A stretch of 64,000 bases of DNA from assembly GCF_008017805.1 (NCBI RefSeq), contig NZ_VRTT01000007.1, positions 62,001 through 126,000 of the forward strand, read 5' to 3'. Source of the stretch: Paenibacillus sp. N3.4. GTDB lineage: Bacteria > Bacillota > Bacilli > Paenibacillales > NBRC-103111. This document shows, one piece after another, positions 1 to 8,066 of the stretch. The notes beneath the pieces were generated by a model. The model saw only the letters and a program-made list of their open reading frames with translations. It was not told the origin of the DNA and made no database searches. The position numbers and the translations under genes are program-made. Numbering within the stretch: the stretch's first letter is position 1; the number at the start of each line of letters is the position of its first letter.

Positions 1-936
1 GATCGCATTGCTAAATACTTAGGAAAAGAATCAGCTGTATTTTTCCCAAGCGGGACTATGGCTCAGCAAATCGCCTTAAGAATTTGGTGTGATAAGAAGG
101 GTCTGAGAAAAGTTGCCTATCATCCCCTTAGTCACTTAGAGATTCATGAAGAAGATGGGCTCAAAGAATTGCATCATATTATTCCCATCTTGCTAGGGGA
201 TAGAAGTCGACCTGTTGAATTGGAAGATGTGTTGAATTTAAACGAGGATATTTCGTGTTTATTATTGGAATTACCGCAACGTGAAATTGGCGGACAATTA
301 CCGTCATACAAAGATCTTGAAGCAATCTCCGCATATTGTCGCGAAAAAGGGATAAGGCTGCACCTGGATGGGGCAAGACTTTTTGAAATTCTCCCTTATT
401 ATCAAAAGTCGGCTGCTGAAATTTGCCAGCTTTTTGATAGTGTGTATGTCTCCTTTTACAAAGGGATCGGTGGAATAGCGGGAGCGATTCTTGCCGGCGA
501 CGAGACCTTTACCAAGCAATCGAAGGTGTGGAAAAGACGACACGGCGGCGATCTTATCAGCCTATATCCATATATCATTAGTGCTGATTATTATTTTGCA
601 AACAGGATTTCTCAAATGGACCAGTATTATAATGAAGCGAAAGAGCTGGCCGAATTTTATAATCAGTGCTATGCTGCGGCAACGCGGCCAATGGAGCCTG
701 TATCGAATATGTTTCATGTGCAAATCGATATGCCTAAAGAGAAGCTGGAACCGATATTGATTGAGCTATATGAGGCAACAGGTGTTGGTTTGACGTCCAA
801 CCTAAGAGAAGCCAGTGAGACTTCTTGTTATTTCGAGGTTCATATTGGTGATCGATATGCTCATGTTTCTAAAGAAAAGATAAAGGAAACTTTTCAAATG
901 TTTGATGAGAAGATCAAAGGAGCTTTACAAAGCTAA
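1..936 (+). CDS. Threonine aldolase / beta-eliminating lyase family protein, 5' end outside window
   Basis: The open frame runs from base 1 in frame 1, so the gene starts upstream of the window; about 311 residues are visible. The first visible residues contain the PSGTMA segment typical of PLP-dependent low-specificity threonine aldolases (fold type I). The HLDGAR segment would hold the PLP-contacting Asp, and the Lys in VSFYKGIGG is the expected Schiff-base lysine. These enzymes cleave L-threonine or related beta-hydroxy amino acids to glycine and an aldehyde in the cytosol. Other members of this lyase fold cannot be excluded, so the substrate is inferred. It ends at TAA, with no obvious partner gene downstream. 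Confidence 0.85.
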   Translation, partial: DRIAKYLGKESAVFFPSGTMAQQIALRIWCDKKGLRKVAYHPLSHLEIHEEDGLKELHHIIPILLGDRSRPVELEDVLNLNEDISCLLLELPQREIGGQLPSYKDLEAISAYCREKGIRLHLDGARLFEILPYYQKSAAEICQLFDSVYVSFYKGIGGIAGAILAGDETFTKQSKVWKRRHGGDLISLYPYIISADYYFANRISQMDQYYNEAKELAEFYNQCYAAATRPMEPVSNMFHVQIDMPKEKLEPILIELYEATGVGLTSNLREASETSCYFEVHIGDRYAHVSKEKIKETFQMFDEKIKGALQS

Positions 937-1110
937 CACAACGGTTACGATGTAATAAATTTGATGAATTCCGTATTTTCTCCATTCCTGCTCAGTCAAG
1001 TCCCGAAGCGTTGTCATAGAATAGAAGAAAGGGACGAGTGCGATGAGAGGAAGTGCTTGAAACATGAAGAAGAAAACATACAAGTCCAAAAAAAGGCGGC
1101 CCGCGAACAT
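925..1110 (-). CDS. Possible small hydrophobic protein, divergent to the Gly-rich gene
   Basis: A minus-strand frame of up to 61 codons. A shorter version starting at 1065 gives 46 residues and barely overlaps the plus-strand gene. The non-overlapping part is protein-like: a hydrophobic helix followed by a polar TEQEWRKYGIHQ stretch and a second hydrophobic tail. No convincing ribosome binding site precedes either ATG. The N-terminal part is simply the antisense of a Lys-rich stretch, which always reads as Phe/Leu. I do not recognise a family; it could be the residue of a membrane-protein gene. Confidence 0.25.
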   Translation of the reverse strand: MFAGRLFLDLYVFFFMFQALPLIALVPFFYSMTTLRDLTEQEWRKYGIHQIYYIVTVVLAL

Positions 1111-1495
1111 GGAAATCGCGCAAGCGACTGCCCAAATTAGTCAAGTGATGAATAGGGTACCTGTATTAATTGCTTTAACAGACGGCAGCTATTATTACGG
1201 AATGATTCGTGGCGTACAAGGTCAAGAACTGCTTTTAGAAGGCGTGAAAGGGAAGAAGAAGCTTCCTAGAAATTTGAATAAAGAAAAAGCGAGCATCTCA
1301 GGATTAGGCGGTTTGGTCAAGATGTTTGGTGGCGGTGGGTTAGGCAGCCTTTTGGGCGGCTTCGGTGGAGGCGGAAGCGGAAGCAGCGGTGCGAGCAAAG
1401 GTGGAGGCTTTTTTGGCAAAATTGGCGGTTTCATGAAGATTGGGATGGGAGTGCTTAAATTTATTATGCCATTAATGGGTGGCTTTGGATTTTAA
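1064..1495 (+). CDS. Unknown protein: basic N-terminus, LSm-like beta segment, Gly-rich hydrophobic tail
   Basis: 143 residues, ATG preceded by a GAGAGGAAG ribosome binding site. There are three visible parts. Residues 1-15 are a strongly basic tail rich in Lys and Arg. Residues 28-65 contain VPVLIALTDGSYYYGMI, which resembles the Sm1 motif of LSm/Hfq-like barrels (hydrophobic strand, DG turn, hydrophobic strand). Residues 80-143 are Gly/Ser-rich with a hydrophobic Phe/Met/Gly end that could associate with membrane or self-assemble. No family is recognised with confidence and the LSm resemblance is inference. It stands alone and is followed by a terminator. Confidence 0.7.
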   Translation: MKKKTYKSKKRRPANMEIAQATAQISQVMNRVPVLIALTDGSYYYGMIRGVQGQELLLEGVKGKKKLPRNLNKEKASISGLGGLVKMFGGGGLGSLLGGFGGGGSGSSGASKGGGFFGKIGGFMKIGMGVLKFIMPLMGGFGF

Positions 1496-1540
1496 CCTGA
1501 GGCATACAACTGCACGCACGCCCATAATAGTAAAAACCAA

Positions 1541-1590
1541 CAAAAAAGATCGCTTGGATGGAAATCTTCTGTCCGAATGATCTTTTTCTT
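1541..1590 (+). terminator. Rho-independent terminator
   Basis: The AAAAAGATC arm pairs with GATCTTTTT around an imperfect stem, followed by T-rich sequence, about 45 bases after the Gly-rich gene stop. Confidence 0.6.
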
Positions 1591-1619
1591 GTATATCATC
1601 GCTTAACGTTGGCGGCAAT

Positions 1620-2235
1620 CTAAAGTTCCCTATATTTTTCTAATTCATGGTGCTGTATATGGGCGATCCGACCTCTGGTTAATTGCAGCAGTCCTTCGTT
1701 TTTAAGCGATTTCAGCGTCCGGCTGATGACTTGACTTCAGGGCCGTTCCCAGCTCTATGGACAGCGTGTCAGGGTAATTGTCAGAGTATCACTACCGTCA
1801 TCTGTAAAAGAAATACAGCTACACGTCCGCGAATTGATTTGAAATGAATACTATCCAGCAGGTTAGACATGATGAGCAGTTTTTTGGCGAACATTTTGAA
1901 ATTAAACTACCGGAAGTTTTTTAACGGTCCATCCATTATCTGAATGCGAGAACCGGAATGACCAGCGCCAGCCCCGGTTTTTCAGTACTTGCGGTAGCTT
2001 CATATTCACTCTCGCCGAGGATGCTGGACATCATGAGTGGATAGCACTCACCTCTGTTGATCCGATACAGAGTGATTTCTCTATCTGCTGTCACTAATTT
2101 TAAATATGCGTACAACTCCCTCCGGAATAAGATCAGCATGTTCTAAGAACCGACCGTGCCTCAATGACATGGCTGGGCAGCATTTCCACACGGATATGCT
2201 AATGTGCCATGTCATATTGCTCAGAACAAAGCTTG
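1620..2235 (-). pseudogene. Decayed Crp/Fnr family transcription regulator
   Basis: Translated piecewise on the minus strand, this region is a whole Crp/Fnr regulator broken by several frameshifts and stops. In order: EMLPSHVIEARSV near 2190; a cyclic-nucleotide-binding-like segment between 2139 and 1936 (TADREITLYRINRGECYP, SSILGESEYEA); a dimerisation-helix segment near 1880-1810 (LLIMSNLLDSIHFKSIRGRV); then DNYPDTLSIELGT and the helix-turn-helix SQVISRTLKSLKNEGLLQL, ending with ELEKYREL at a TAG at 1620-1622. At least three different frames are needed, so this is a pseudogene. Members of this family sense small molecules or redox state and bind DNA as dimers. Confidence 0.8.
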
Positions 2236-2271
2236 CGTAATCATTTTGGGAAATCTACATGCGGGATAATG

Positions 2272-2424
2272 AACTGTAAAGCTGTTTTTCCGCGTTACGG
2301 AAGACAATTGGTCCTTCAGCGATGCTGTAAGCACGAAAAATGTGCTAACAGTAAAGGAAAAAGAGAAAACGGGCAATAAAATGAGCTGTAAAGCTGTTTT
2401 TCCCCGTTACGGAGGGCAAATGTT
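2272..2424. repeat. Imperfect direct repeat of about 40 bp, two copies 112 bp apart
   Basis: Copies near 2274-2312 and 2386-2424 share CTGTAAAGCTGTTTTTCC, a variable base, then CGTTACGGA and diverging ends. They lie in the otherwise gene-less 2236-2551 interval between the Crp/Fnr relic and the sensor fragment. No promoter or coding region could be assigned to this interval. Confidence 0.7.
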
Positions 2425-2551
2425 CCATCGTCGCAAACAGGTATTTACTTTCCGGTTGGTGAAATCAATAAAAACACAAAGTAGAGCATGCATTTCCCTG
2501 GAAACACTGCGTTCATCTGTACGCCTGACGGAAGGGGTCAGCATAGTGAGA

Positions 2552-3490
2552 ATGAATGGAATCGGGGACAGGCCGATCAAAACGAAGGTGCTGATCTATT
2601 TTCTGCCTATTATTATATTAGCGGTCATTCTGACAGGGCTCGCCTCTTATTTATCTGCTGTCAGCCAGTTAAAGAAAAACGCTTACTCGTTGCTAAGCGA
2701 TACCCTGTACCAGACAAATATATTTCTGAAAATGATAAATTCACTACAGTTTTGAGCGACATAGTTGCGATTGAGAATACAAACGCTTACAAAAACATTG
2801 TTTCGGATACGAAGAGCACAGCTGGCCCCTACTCCAATTATGATGATGTGATTCAGCTGAAAAAAGCGTTCGAAGATGCATATACGAATCACTTTCAAAT
2901 GATCGATTCCATGTATCTGACCTTGAGTAATGGCAAGGAATTTGATTTGCATAAGGATATTGTTACCCGCAAAGTAGGGATTCATTTGCCGGAATGGATG
3001 GAGCGTTACAGTGGGAAGGAACGGAATTATTTTTGGCTGAATAGTTATGCAGATCATGTGTTTGAATCGAGTCAACCGCGTGAGGTTATGAGTGTATACA
3101 AGGTGATTGGAGTAAGGAATCTCCTGTAAGGGGCATCATGCTCTTTAATTTACGAACCGATTATTTCTTGAATATTATGAAAAATGTGAAGGTAAGCCCG
3201 AACGGATATATGGCGTTGGTAAGTCCGGGCGGCTCGGTTATTTATTCGAAAGCGACCTCTTCGGGGAACGAAATTCGTCCGGAGGGAATCGATTTTTTGA
3301 CGAACCATATCGGTTATAACGGAAGTTTTAATGTGAAGAATATTGCCGGCCAACAGATGATCGTCATGTTCAATACGCTGGGTTCGAACCAATGGGCGCT
3401 AGCGGTGATCGTTCCGGAAGACGAAATGATTCAGAAAGAGGGGCAGATCAAATATATTTCGCTGAGTATTATTGCGCTATGGGAATAATA
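2552..3490 (+). pseudogene. Truncated YesM-type sensor kinase: extracellular sensor part only
   Basis: The probable start is the ATG at 2552 behind GAAGGGG. The first ~35 residues contain a transmembrane helix (VLIYFLPIIILAVILTG). A long extracytoplasmic Cache-like sensor follows, with segments SNGKEFDL and WMERYSGKERNYFWL, then SPNGYMALVSPGG and ALAVIVPEDEM. The second membrane helix is broken, and the HAMP, histidine and ATPase domains are absent. The frame changes at about 2729 (A4 where A5 is expected), 3111 (GGAGT where GGAAGT is expected) and near 3475, all explained by single-base losses. Even if those were sequencing errors the kinase half is missing, so the gene is a fragment; it ends at a terminator. 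Confidence 0.8.
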
Positions 3491-3540
3491 CTCAGCCAAG
3501 GATATACTGATTTTGGATGGTTTGACATCAAAACGAAAAC

Positions 3541-3582
3541 GGAGAGTCTTCACGTCTGTTATGACGTGAGGCTCTTTTTTAT
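3541..3582 (+). terminator. Rho-independent terminator
   Basis: The stem AGAG..TCACGTC / GACGTGAGGCTCT has a six-base loop and is followed by a run of six T. It separates the sensor fragment from the two-component pair. Confidence 0.75.
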
Positions 3583-3593
3583 ATATAGGTACG

Positions 3594-3648
3594 TTAAGAT
3601 AATCTTAAGAATTGTCCCCACAATCTGTTAAGATTCAGCGGCTATACT
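3594..3648 (+). promoter_or_regulatory. Operator-like palindrome and promoter of the two-component operon
   Basis: TTAAGATAATCTTAA (3594-3608) is a perfect 15-bp palindrome. A further half-site TTAAGATT lies at 3628-3635, just upstream of the -10-like TATACT at 3643-3648. The arrangement suits binding by an OmpR-family dimer, probably the regulator encoded at 3783 acting on its own promoter. This is inferred from position only. Confidence 0.5.
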
Positions 3649-3782
3649 AAATATCATGATCGCTATCCACATTTTGATTGTATTTACCAGACCAACTTGA
3701 TACGTTTATGGATATCCGCAAAACACAGTACATTAGGTTAAAACTAGTTTTTACTTACACTGAAATGCAAAGGAGGGTACCC

Positions 3783-4478
3783 ATGATGGCACAACCTACG
3801 ATACTCCTTGTCGACGACGAGAAAGAAATCATAGATATGCTGGCCATTTATTTGAACAATGAGGGTTATCAGTTGCTCCGTGCAGCTGATGGAACGGAAG
3901 CCTTGGAAGTGCTTCAACGGGAAGAGGTTGACCTCATCGTTCTCGATATTATGATGCCGAAAATGGATGGGATCGAAGCTTGTTTCAAAATCCGCGAACA
4001 AAAAAACATGCCGATCATCATGCTCTCTGCAAAGAGTCAAGACATGGATAAAATCTGGGGCTTAAGTTCAGGCGCCGACGATTACATGAGCAAACCGTTT
4101 AATCCTTTGGAGCTTATTGCTCGAATTAAATCTCAATTGCGCCGATATACCAGGCTTAATGTACCTCATGCCAACAAGGACCACGAGCTCGAAGTAGATG
4201 ATCTGACGATCAACACACAGACGCATGAAGTCAAGCTGGATGGTAAAGAAATTAAGCTAACCCCGAGGGAATTCGCCATTCTTGAGCTACTGGTCCGTAA
4301 CCGGGGGATGGTGTGGAGCACGGAGAAAATGTACGAAACCATTTGGAAAGAAGCGTATTATGACTCCGATAATACGGTTATGGTGCATATCCGTAAAATC
4401 CGTGAAAAAATCGAGCAAAATCCAAGAAAACCAAGGTTTATAAAAACGGTGTGGGGGGTTGGCTACAAAGTTGAATAA
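3783..4478 (+). CDS. OmpR/VanR-family response regulator
   Basis: 231 residues from the ATG at 3783, chosen because AAAGGAGGG precedes it; the frame is open further upstream. The N-terminal receiver (about residues 5-120) has the acidic pair VDDE, the phospho-acceptor Asp in LIVLDIMMPKMDG, the conserved Ser in MLSA and the Lys in MSKPF. The C-terminal winged helix (about 135-230) has the LTPREFAILELL and VWGVGY signatures of OmpR-type DNA-binding domains. Its stop overlaps the start of the sensor kinase, so the two are translationally coupled. It is a cytosolic regulator whose targets probably include its own promoter and the following lipoprotein. The sequence resembles the VanR branch, but nothing nearby points to glycopeptide resistance. 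Confidence 0.92.
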   Translation: MMAQPTILLVDDEKEIIDMLAIYLNNEGYQLLRAADGTEALEVLQREEVDLIVLDIMMPKMDGIEACFKIREQKNMPIIMLSAKSQDMDKIWGLSSGADDYMSKPFNPLELIARIKSQLRRYTRLNVPHANKDHELEVDDLTINTQTHEVKLDGKEIKLTPREFAILELLVRNRGMVWSTEKMYETIWKEAYYDSDNTVMVHIRKIREKIEQNPRKPRFIKTVWGVGYKVE

Positions 4479-6000
4479 TCGATACGATTTTGATCCTTAC
4501 TCTAGGCTGAACCGATTTCCGTTTACCTTTTTCCCTTTTAACCTGCTTCGAAAGCTGATTATTTTGGTTCGGACGCTGTATAAGATTAGTATGAGCCATG
4601 TGAAGCGAAGCGTACGAATGCAGTTGATGTTAACCTTTGGTATCTGTTTGTTGGCGGCATCACTGAGTTATGGCATCTGTTCTAATCTGTTTGGAGAAAT
4701 GCGGCGACAGGCTGTTATTGACTATAAGTACGGAATTGAACGAATAGATAGTGAAGCTCGCAGCTTGGTTAATGAATTATCGTCCATTCAAAATCAAAGA
4801 GCTCCCTCTGTTAACTTTGACAATCACGTGGCCTGGATGAATGATCAGAAATTCAAGGTTCTCGTAACCGACCTGGATGGTAAGGTCGTATATCGAAGTC
4901 AAAACGCGGCGGAAACAAATGTCGAAATTCACAATGTGATAGGTAATGCGATGAATGCTCGGACGGATCAGGATTATGGACGCAAAGAATTTTCCAGTTT
5001 TTACCCAGTCAACTATATGGGGCAAAAATCATATCTGATTGTCTCCGGCATCCCGGAACCGCACATTACGTATCGGAAGGGTGAAAGCCCGCTGTCCTTG
5101 CTGAGCGCTGTTGCTGTTTTTATCCTTTTGTTCTACTTTATGACACAAAAGAAAATGCGCCACGTTGAGGAACTGGCTGGTGGTTTACGCATCATTGCAA
5201 CGGGGAATTTGGATTACCGCGTCATTGAACGCAGTCAAGATGAGCTTGGTTCCCTGGCCCGAGATCTGAACTTCATGGCGGAGGATCTGCAGAAAAGGAT
5301 TGAAGAGGAAAGAAGGAACGAACGTTTGAAGCGCGAGCTGATAACGAATGTTTCCCATGATTTACGCACTCCTTTGACGCTTATTATGGGTTACTTGCGG
5401 CTGCTGCATGATAAGGGCTACGAAACTCCTGAGCAGGCAGCCGGCTATGTTAGCATTGCGTATAATAAATCTGAGAAGCTGAAGCTGCTCATCGATGACC
5501 TATTCGAGTACACAAAATTATCCAATCGTGACGTGCCTCTTTACAAAGAAGGTGTTGCGATCAATGAGCTATTAGACCAATTACTGGAGGAGTTTGTCAC
5601 ACCGGCTGAGGAGCAGCAGCTTACGATCCACCGCACCATTCCGAAAGAGGAACTGCTGGTTCGCATTGACGTGGATAAGATGATTCGTGTATTCGAAAAT
5701 CTGTTGGGAAATGCCCTTAAGTACAGCTTGAAGCCGGGGGCAATTACAGTCAGTCTTCGCCATGATTATCGTTATGTTACGCTGCAAGTAAGCAATCAAT
5801 CGGAATTGCTTAGCGACGACGCTTTGCATCAGTTATTTGATCGGTTCTACCGGGTCGAAGCTTCACGTTCTTCCAATACCGGTGGGTCAGGCCTTGGGCT
5901 TGCCATTGCCAAAAGTATTGTGGAGTCGCACGAAGGCTCCATTTGGGCCGAGCAAAGCGGTGGACAGATTCACTTTTTTGTAAAATTGAAGCTTATTTAG
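4471..6000 (+). CDS. VanS-like membrane sensor histidine kinase
   Basis: About 509 residues from TTG 4471, which sits 12 bases after a G6 run and overlaps the regulator stop by 8 bases; TTG 4459 is an alternative. A hydrophobic segment near residues 50-70 (MLTFGICLLAASLSYGI) and another near 205-225 flank an external sensor domain. A HAMP linker follows, then the HisKA box with the phospho-accepting His in NVSHDLRTPLT. The ATPase domain shows the N-box ENLLGNALKYS and the G-box GGSGLGLAIAKS. It should phosphorylate the regulator encoded just upstream. The stimulus is unknown. The long N-terminal cytosolic stretch before the first helix is slightly unusual. Confidence 0.9.
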   Translation: MNNRYDFDPYSRLNRFPFTFFPFNLLRKLIILVRTLYKISMSHVKRSVRMQLMLTFGICLLAASLSYGICSNLFGEMRRQAVIDYKYGIERIDSEARSLVNELSSIQNQRAPSVNFDNHVAWMNDQKFKVLVTDLDGKVVYRSQNAAETNVEIHNVIGNAMNARTDQDYGRKEFSSFYPVNYMGQKSYLIVSGIPEPHITYRKGESPLSLLSAVAVFILLFYFMTQKKMRHVEELAGGLRIIATGNLDYRVIERSQDELGSLARDLNFMAEDLQKRIEEERRNERLKRELITNVSHDLRTPLTLIMGYLRLLHDKGYETPEQAAGYVSIAYNKSEKLKLLIDDLFEYTKLSNRDVPLYKEGVAINELLDQLLEEFVTPAEEQQLTIHRTIPKEELLVRIDVDKMIRVFENLLGNALKYSLKPGAITVSLRHDYRYVTLQVSNQSELLSDDALHQLFDRFYRVEASRSSNTGGSGLGLAIAKSIVESHEGSIWAEQSGGQIHFFVKLKLI

Positions 6001-6028
6001 TCAAAATGACGTGTAAAGGGGCATGGCA

Positions 6029-6397
6029 ATGAGACGATGGATCGTAGGCTTAATGATCATAAGTTTATTAGGGATGATAGGGTGCTCGAAGCCGATCGAA
6101 TATACCGGGAAAACGGACGATTGGCGTGTAGAATGTTCGGTTAGTCCAACTGATCATGTAAAAGCATATGTGATAACGTATATTGGAAAAGACAGTCTGA
6201 CCGTCAAAAATGTCAGTTATTCATTTATGCATAGTGAAAATTTCAATTATAGTGGCAATAGCGAAACTAGCTCGAAAAATTTGAAAATAAGCGGTAAGTC
6301 CACCCTAGAAAAGCCCTATGTAGATGAAGATAGTTTTACACTTCATATGAAATGGAATGATAAAGAGGACACGATAAGTTTAGTAAAAAAAGGTTAG
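6029..6397 (+). CDS. Small lipoprotein of unknown function
   Basis: 122 residues. ATG 6029 is preferred over ATG 6023 because it lies seven bases after AAAGGGG, while the upstream one is adjacent to it. A signal peptide ends in the lipobox LGMIGC, so the mature protein should be lipid-anchored outside the membrane. The rest is polar, rich in Ser, Lys and Asp, with beta-rich character (YVITYIGKDSLTVKNVSY). It lies 28 bases after the sensor kinase and may be co-transcribed as an accessory or output of that system. No named family recognised. Confidence 0.75.
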   Translation: MRRWIVGLMIISLLGMIGCSKPIEYTGKTDDWRVECSVSPTDHVKAYVITYIGKDSLTVKNVSYSFMHSENFNYSGNSETSSKNLKISGKSTLEKPYVDEDSFTLHMKWNDKEDTISLVKKG

Positions 6398-6416
6398 CAT
6401 CCCTTATACGCGCACA

Positions 6417-6456
6417 AAGCCGATTATTGCCCCATAGGTAAAATCGGCTCTTTTGT
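6417..6456 (+). terminator. Rho-independent terminator
   Basis: A perfect AGCCGATT/AATCGGCT stem followed by CTTTT, just after the lipoprotein gene. Confidence 0.75.
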
Positions 6457-6477
6457 CGTATCATTTTTAGGCAGTCC

Positions 6478-6750
6478 ATGATGGGAGGAGCCTCAAGATT
6501 GAAGAAGCTAACGGAGTTTTCGATGAAGATCATGATCTGGCTGTTGATTGCAGGGGGATGTTACGCAGCGACGAACTTGAAGGTAGAAAGTATGATGGAT
6601 ATCTCCTATCCGATCGTTATTATTTCGACTGATTATACGGCTCCGCCAAAGGATGTCATGAGCTGATCACCAAACCGTTGGAGAAAGCAGTAGCAGGCAT
6701 GCAAGGACTCAAGAATGTAAGTTCCAGTTCGCCATGGTTATTGGTCTGTA
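6478..6750 (+). pseudogene. N-terminal remnant of an RND (AcrB/Swr-type) efflux pump
   Basis: The first 60 codons start with LKKLTEFSMK, one hydrophobic helix and MMDISYPIVIIST, the usual beginning of RND permeases. After codon 62 the frame breaks by one base (ATGAGCTG where ATGGAGCTG is expected). The next frame continues with ITKPLEKAVAGMQGLKNVSS, the conserved continuation. Homology then stops, while intact pumps are about 1000 residues. The region to 6888 holds nothing recognisable. Confidence 0.8.
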
Positions 6751-6888
6751 TGATTTTGTATGATTTCCTCTGGTTAACATAATGGACGGCTACTTAATGG
6801 GGTTTACTAATCCTCTGAAAATGAGATACTTTAAATGGGGATATGGATCCCATGCATACAGTCTTTCTTTAGAAAGGATTGCTTTTAC

Positions 6889-7584
6889 TTGTCACCTACT
6901 GCGTACAGAAATTTATTTTTACTGCTGCTGTGCATGACGTCTGGCATTGTGGATGTGATTGGTTACTTAGGACTCGGTCACGTTTTTACTTCCAACATGA
7001 CAGGAAATATAGTCATGCTTGGATTAGCAATCGGCCATGCGCAAGGTTTAGCTGTTCTTCGGTCAGGAATAGCATTAATCGGATTTGTCGTAGGCATTGC
7101 AATCGCCGCTTCTATCCTCGGAAGAAACAAAGAAAACACATTTTGGCCATCGACTGTCACACTAATTTTGGGTCTTGAATGTCTGATTCTTATTACTTTT
7201 GATCTTGTATCCGGACCTAGTGTAACTAATTCAACGACCAACTTACTCATTGTCCTTTTGAGCGCTGCAATGGGCATGCAAACTACCGCGGCACGATGTT
7301 TGGGAATTGCCGGTATTTCAACGACTGTCCTTACAAACAACCTGGCCAATGTTATAGAGGATATTACAACGCTATTCCGTAAGGCGGGCCGTTTGAAACA
7401 CCTTACACTGGATGCCATCTTGCGCATCTCGGCCATCCTCATTTATTGCTTCGGAGCTGTAATCGGTACGGTTGTCGGACAGCGATATCCTTTCACCGTC
7501 ATATGGGTACCGATCTGTATACTTGTAGGCATTATTCTTACTGTGTTAATACGTTTTCGTCCCAGTCTTTTAAATCAAAAATAA
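6889..7584 (+). CDS. DUF1275 (YoaK-like) integral membrane protein
   Basis: 231 residues from TTG 6889, which follows AAAGGATT at good spacing; the frame is open back to 6835 but without a ribosome binding site. About six hydrophobic helices are visible. The family segment GIVDVIGYLGLGHVFTSNMT, with TGN following, is near the N-terminus, and GMQTTAARCLGI lies in the second half. DUF1275/YoaK proteins are conserved inner-membrane proteins of unknown transport function. It appears monocistronic, ending at a terminator, and sits among gene relics. Confidence 0.85.
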   Translation: MSPTAYRNLFLLLLCMTSGIVDVIGYLGLGHVFTSNMTGNIVMLGLAIGHAQGLAVLRSGIALIGFVVGIAIAASILGRNKENTFWPSTVTLILGLECLILITFDLVSGPSVTNSTTNLLIVLLSAAMGMQTTAARCLGIAGISTTVLTNNLANVIEDITTLFRKAGRLKHLTLDAILRISAILIYCFGAVIGTVVGQRYPFTVIWVPICILVGIILTVLIRFRPSLLNQK

Positions 7585-7603
7585 TGCATAGTTTACCTAC
7601 CTG

Positions 7604-7652
7604 AAGCCGCCAACCGCAGTCGAAAGACGTTCGGTCGGTGGTTTTTTTTCAA
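7604..7652 (+). terminator. Rho-independent terminator
   Basis: CCGCCAACCG pairs imperfectly with CGGTCGGTGG and is followed by eight T. Confidence 0.7.
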
Positions 7653-7756
7653 ATTTTTTGCTCTTTTATAACTTTAGTTGGGTTCTTTTTTTGTGAGCAG
7701 GAGCATCTTTATCTTCTTCAGCATCATCGTATTCTTTATACTGAGGTTGTGTTAAT

Positions 7757-7900
7757 TTCTGATAATGAGACTGACAATGAGACGAAATTAGTGAGAAGAC
7801 GGCCAGAGTCCATCTGACTAACATTATGAATAAACTTGGGGTAAGGTCAATTCGTAAATTAATTTCAGTGATCATTCATGAAACTCTGAGCCCAAACTAA
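7757..7900 (+). pseudogene. C-terminal relic of a LuxR-type response regulator
   Basis: From 7784 to the TAA at 7898 the frame reads EISEKTARVHLTNIMNKLG followed by VRSIRKLISVI, which is the second half of a LuxR/NarL helix-turn-helix. The upstream part (SDNETDNE near 7757) is out of frame, and nothing of the receiver domain remains. Only the end of the gene is preserved. Confidence 0.7.
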
Positions 7901-7947
7901 GTTTTTCCTATTAACTGCCTTCAGGCCTAAAGCAGAAGAAATTTTTG

Positions 7948-8045
7948 TGTTATAAAAGAACAAATGAAATGAATTATTGCTTAATATCAAATGAAAGTGT
8001 AGACAAATGTTATTTTGTAACATATTATTATGTTATAAAATAACA
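7948..8045 (+). promoter_or_regulatory. Three TGTTAT-N3-ATAACA operators, probable DeoR-type repressor sites
   Basis: Copies are TGTTATAAAAGAACA (7948-7962), TGTTATTTTGTAACA (8008-8022) and TGTTATAAAATAACA (8031-8045). The last has perfect TGTTAT/ATAACA arms. The second fills the spacer between -35 and -10 and the third covers the expected start point, so occupancy would block transcription. The half-site resembles the E. coli DeoR operator (TGTTAGAATTCTAACA). The operon's own DeoR-family gene at 12953 is the obvious candidate repressor (inference). Confidence 0.7.
8000..8028 (+). promoter_or_regulatory. SigA-type promoter of the sugar-catabolic operon
   Basis: TAGACA (8000-8005) and TATTAT (8023-8028) are separated by 17 bases, each matching the sigma-A consensus at five of six positions. 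The expected start point is near 8035, and the first gene starts at 8067. Confidence 0.65.
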
Positions 8046-8066
8046 TTTAATAAGGAGACGATTTTT

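Noticed and set aside
1222..1434. Pro-rich minus-strand ORF of 70 codons
   Set aside because: Antisense of the Gly-rich gene; Gly codons read backwards as Pro.
3783..6000. Glycopeptide-resistance locus because of VanR/VanS resemblance
   Set aside because: No VanH, VanA-type ligase or VanX-like genes nearby; only the general family resemblance is supported.
7666..7875. 69-codon minus-strand ORF
   Set aside because: Antisense to the LuxR relic; no ribosome binding site or family.
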